A stretch of DNA of 7,618 bases. Source: JBFHER01 sp041584055. GTDB taxonomy: Bacteria; Bacteroidota; Bacteroidia; Bacteroidales; UBA5342. The position numbers and the translations under genes are program-made. Each line of letters begins with the position of its first letter. Position 1 is the first letter of the stretch. The stretch covers positions 1-7,618 of the forward strand of contig JBFHER010000180.1 in NCBI GenBank assembly GCA_041584055.1. Direction: 5' to 3'. The notes under the pieces are model-generated. The model was not told the origin of the DNA. It saw only the letters and a list, made by a program, of their open reading frames with translations, and did not search any database. This document shows positions 5,985 to 7,618 of the stretch, in pieces.

Positions 5985-7618
5985 CTATTTTAAATGTTTT
6001 TCAAACAATGATTTTAATTCAGCATTGGATTTGTGCCCAAGTTCCGGATGAATGACCTGACCATCCTTACCAACCAAAACATAATGAGGTATGCCGGAGA
6101 TGTTGAATTTTTGTTTGAGATAATTCCAGTCATCATCGGATAAACGATAATGTTCACCTTTGATGTCCGTGATCATGTTGTTAAAAGTCCCTTCCGGAGA
6201 TGTCTGATTTGTAATGTACACAAATGCCACATTCCAGTCTGATATTTCTTCTTTCAAGGGTTTTATTTTTGATATTCCGGACCTGCAGGGACCACACCAG
6301 GTCGCCCAAAAATCAACATACACGACTTTCCCTTTGTACTTGCTCATGATCTTATCAAACACTTTATCAGCATCTGTTTTAGGTACTTCATTCAGGGTAT
6401 AGTCCTTTTTTAGCTTGTTTTCTTCTATTTTTGCCATGGTGGCCTCGTTGCAAAAAGCGAGGTATTCGCCTATGAATGGGGTTTTAAATGAAGCCTGATG
6501 CAGGAGCAGCTTTTTATTATCAAGGGGTGCATATTTTGCTACAACGTTGCCACAGACATCCTGAGAATTCATAATGTCGATGATGAGTCCGTTCTCAATT
6601 CCAAACACAGTCTTTAATTTTTCATTCCTGCTATTTATTCGTGCTTTGGCAAAATACTCATTCACCAATTCGCTTTGATTTCGATGAAATTCTGAGACCA
6701 GTGGTGACATCTTTTTTTGAATTTCAACCAATTCTTTTGCAAGTTCAGTGGTCTGAAATTCACGTCTTGCATCAAGCACTTTTATGTCCTCATTGCTCAA
6801 GGCAATACCTTCATCTAACAGTGCCTGTTTTAAATCGTCAACATCCTTGCCTTCTTTTGCTGCTTTTGAATAGATGGATGTGAGCTGTTGTTTGTATTTA
6901 TTAGAAAATTGTTCCTCCTGTTCATGGTATTGTTTATAAAACCCGGACTGTTGAATTTTAGATTTTATTTCTTCTGCCTGATCAAGATAGTCCGACAAAA
7001 GTTCATCTTCAGAAGTTAAGGTTGTATTGGATTTTTTGAGTTCATCCATGATGTCATTTGTTGTAATTGAAAAGGAGGATGGCCGAAGAATTGGGGCATA
7101 TTTCAGGCGATTGATAAAAGAACCATAGTCTGTACTTATAACTGAAACAGGTGCATTCACCAGCGCTGGCGTTATGAAGTCATAAAAATCATCTGGAATT
7201 GGATCATATGTGATGTCCAGTTGGCGTTGTGTGCGCGGGATGTTATTTTTCTTTCGATACGCAGACTCATAAAGCCACTCATATTCAAACATCAATGAGA
7301 AATAGCGATATGTCAAATCCATTTTTTTGACCTGATACGCTTTGGCTCCCAGGGTGCCTTTGCTATTTATTTCTTCCAGTTGAATTAAATCAGTCCTGAG
7401 CTTTTCAAGGAGATAGGATTTAAACGCCTGTTGGTTGATTTGCATCACCGTGTCGCTCATCTCGTTATAGTCTGGACCGCTTATTGCCCGGAGTTCAAAT
7501 AAATCGCTGTTAATGCCTGCAGTGGAGCCCATGAAAAGTGAGTTGTTTCCTTTTGTTTGCGTGCTCAGGTATTGAAACAATGATTCTCCTGGTTCCAGAA
7601 AGACTGAACCATTGTATA
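5985..7618 (-). CDS. TlpA-like thioredoxin-domain protein with long helical N-terminal region, partial
   Basis: The frame runs from a TAG stop at 5985-5987 (minus strand) to the right edge with no stop, giving at least 544 residues. The TTG at 7580-7578 is not the real start, since coding sequence reading ...SVFLEPGESLFQYLST continues upstream; the N-terminus and any signal peptide lie outside. The last ~130 residues are a TlpA/thioredoxin-like domain: GKVVYVDFWATWCGPC with redox motif WCGPC at 6285-6299, and the cis-proline loop GIPHY at 6081-6095. This predicts a membrane-anchored or periplasmic disulfide reductase. The preceding ~400 residues are mostly Lys/Glu/Gln-rich predicted helix, with probable coiled coil around bases 6650-7050, and match the long uncharacterised N-terminal regions seen on Bacteroidota TlpA-family proteins. 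Its substrate is unknown. It is convergent with the CarboxypepD_reg-like gene, so it belongs to another transcript. Confidence 0.85.
   Translation of the reverse strand, partial: YNGSVFLEPGESLFQYLSTQTKGNNSLFMGSTAGINSDLFELRAISGPDYNEMSDTVMQINQQAFKSYLLEKLRTDLIQLEEINSKGTLGAKAYQVKKMDLTYRYFSLMFEYEWLYESAYRKKNNIPRTQRQLDITYDPIPDDFYDFITPALVNAPVSVISTDYGSFINRLKYAPILRPSSFSITTNDIMDELKKSNTTLTSEDELLSDYLDQAEEIKSKIQQSGFYKQYHEQEEQFSNKYKQQLTSIYSKAAKEGKDVDDLKQALLDEGIALSNEDIKVLDARREFQTTELAKELVEIQKKMSPLVSEFHRNQSELVNEYFAKARINSRNEKLKTVFGIENGLIIDIMNSQDVCGNVVAKYAPLDNKKLLLHQASFKTPFIGEYLAFCNEATMAKIEENKLKKDYTLNEVPKTDADKVFDKIMSKYKGKVVYVDFWATWCGPCRSGISKIKPLKEEISDWNVAFVYITNQTSPEGTFNNMITDIKGEHYRLSDDDWNYLKQKFNISGIPHYVLVGKDGQVIHPELGHKSNAELKSLFEKHLK

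Noticed and set aside
7578..7580. TTG as start of the thioredoxin-domain protein
   Set aside because: The same frame remains open to the window edge and continues as plausible protein sequence, so the gene is cut by the window and does not start here.

Overview
The window looks like Bacteroidota (Bacteroidetes) chromosome. The reasons are a signal-peptide protein with a CarboxypepD_reg-like domain typical of that phylum, a long exported TlpA-type thioredoxin protein, AT-leaning coding sequence, and almost no Shine-Dalgarno sequences before the genes. I see no mobile element, CRISPR array, rRNA or tRNA. Genus-level placement is not supported by what is visible.

Region 1 (1-4622, plus strand) is a tightly packed aryl-acid gene cluster. 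It contains the C-terminal part of a phenylacetate-CoA ligase (PaaK family, cut by the left edge), a double-ACT-domain protein 11 bases later, a 62-residue one-helix membrane protein of the 'symporter small accessory protein' type 5 bases later, and then, after a 110-base gap holding a strong hairpin, two tandem sodium:solute symporters (SSS family). The symporters align without gaps and are about 84% identical by hand count, and only 10 bases separate them. The simplest reading is that the symporters, perhaps with the small protein as partner, import an aryl acid such as phenylacetate or indoleacetate, and that the ligase activates it to its CoA thioester. The ACT protein may sense an aromatic amino acid. 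This fits salvage or breakdown of aromatic acids linked to a 2-oxoacid:ferredoxin oxidoreductase, but no such gene is in the window.

Region 2 (4623-4756) is a short regulatory stretch. It carries a near-perfect sigma-54 (-24/-12) promoter, TTGGCAC-N5-TTGCT at 4698-4714, about 43 bases before the next gene. Just upstream is a pair of 10-base direct repeats that also form small inverted repeats and could bind an activator.

Region 3 (4757-5887, plus strand) is one gene for an exported protein with an N-terminal CarboxypepD_reg-like domain and a conserved C-terminal region of unknown function. It appears to be the target of the sigma-54 promoter.

Region 4 (5985-7618, minus strand) converges on region 3. 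It is a large exported-type protein with a C-terminal TlpA-like thioredoxin domain (WCGPC), and its N-terminus lies beyond the right edge.

The least ordinary points are the tandem duplicated symporter next to its small accessory protein, the sigma-54 promoter with its repeats, and the hairpin with an isolated GGAGG ahead of the symporters.
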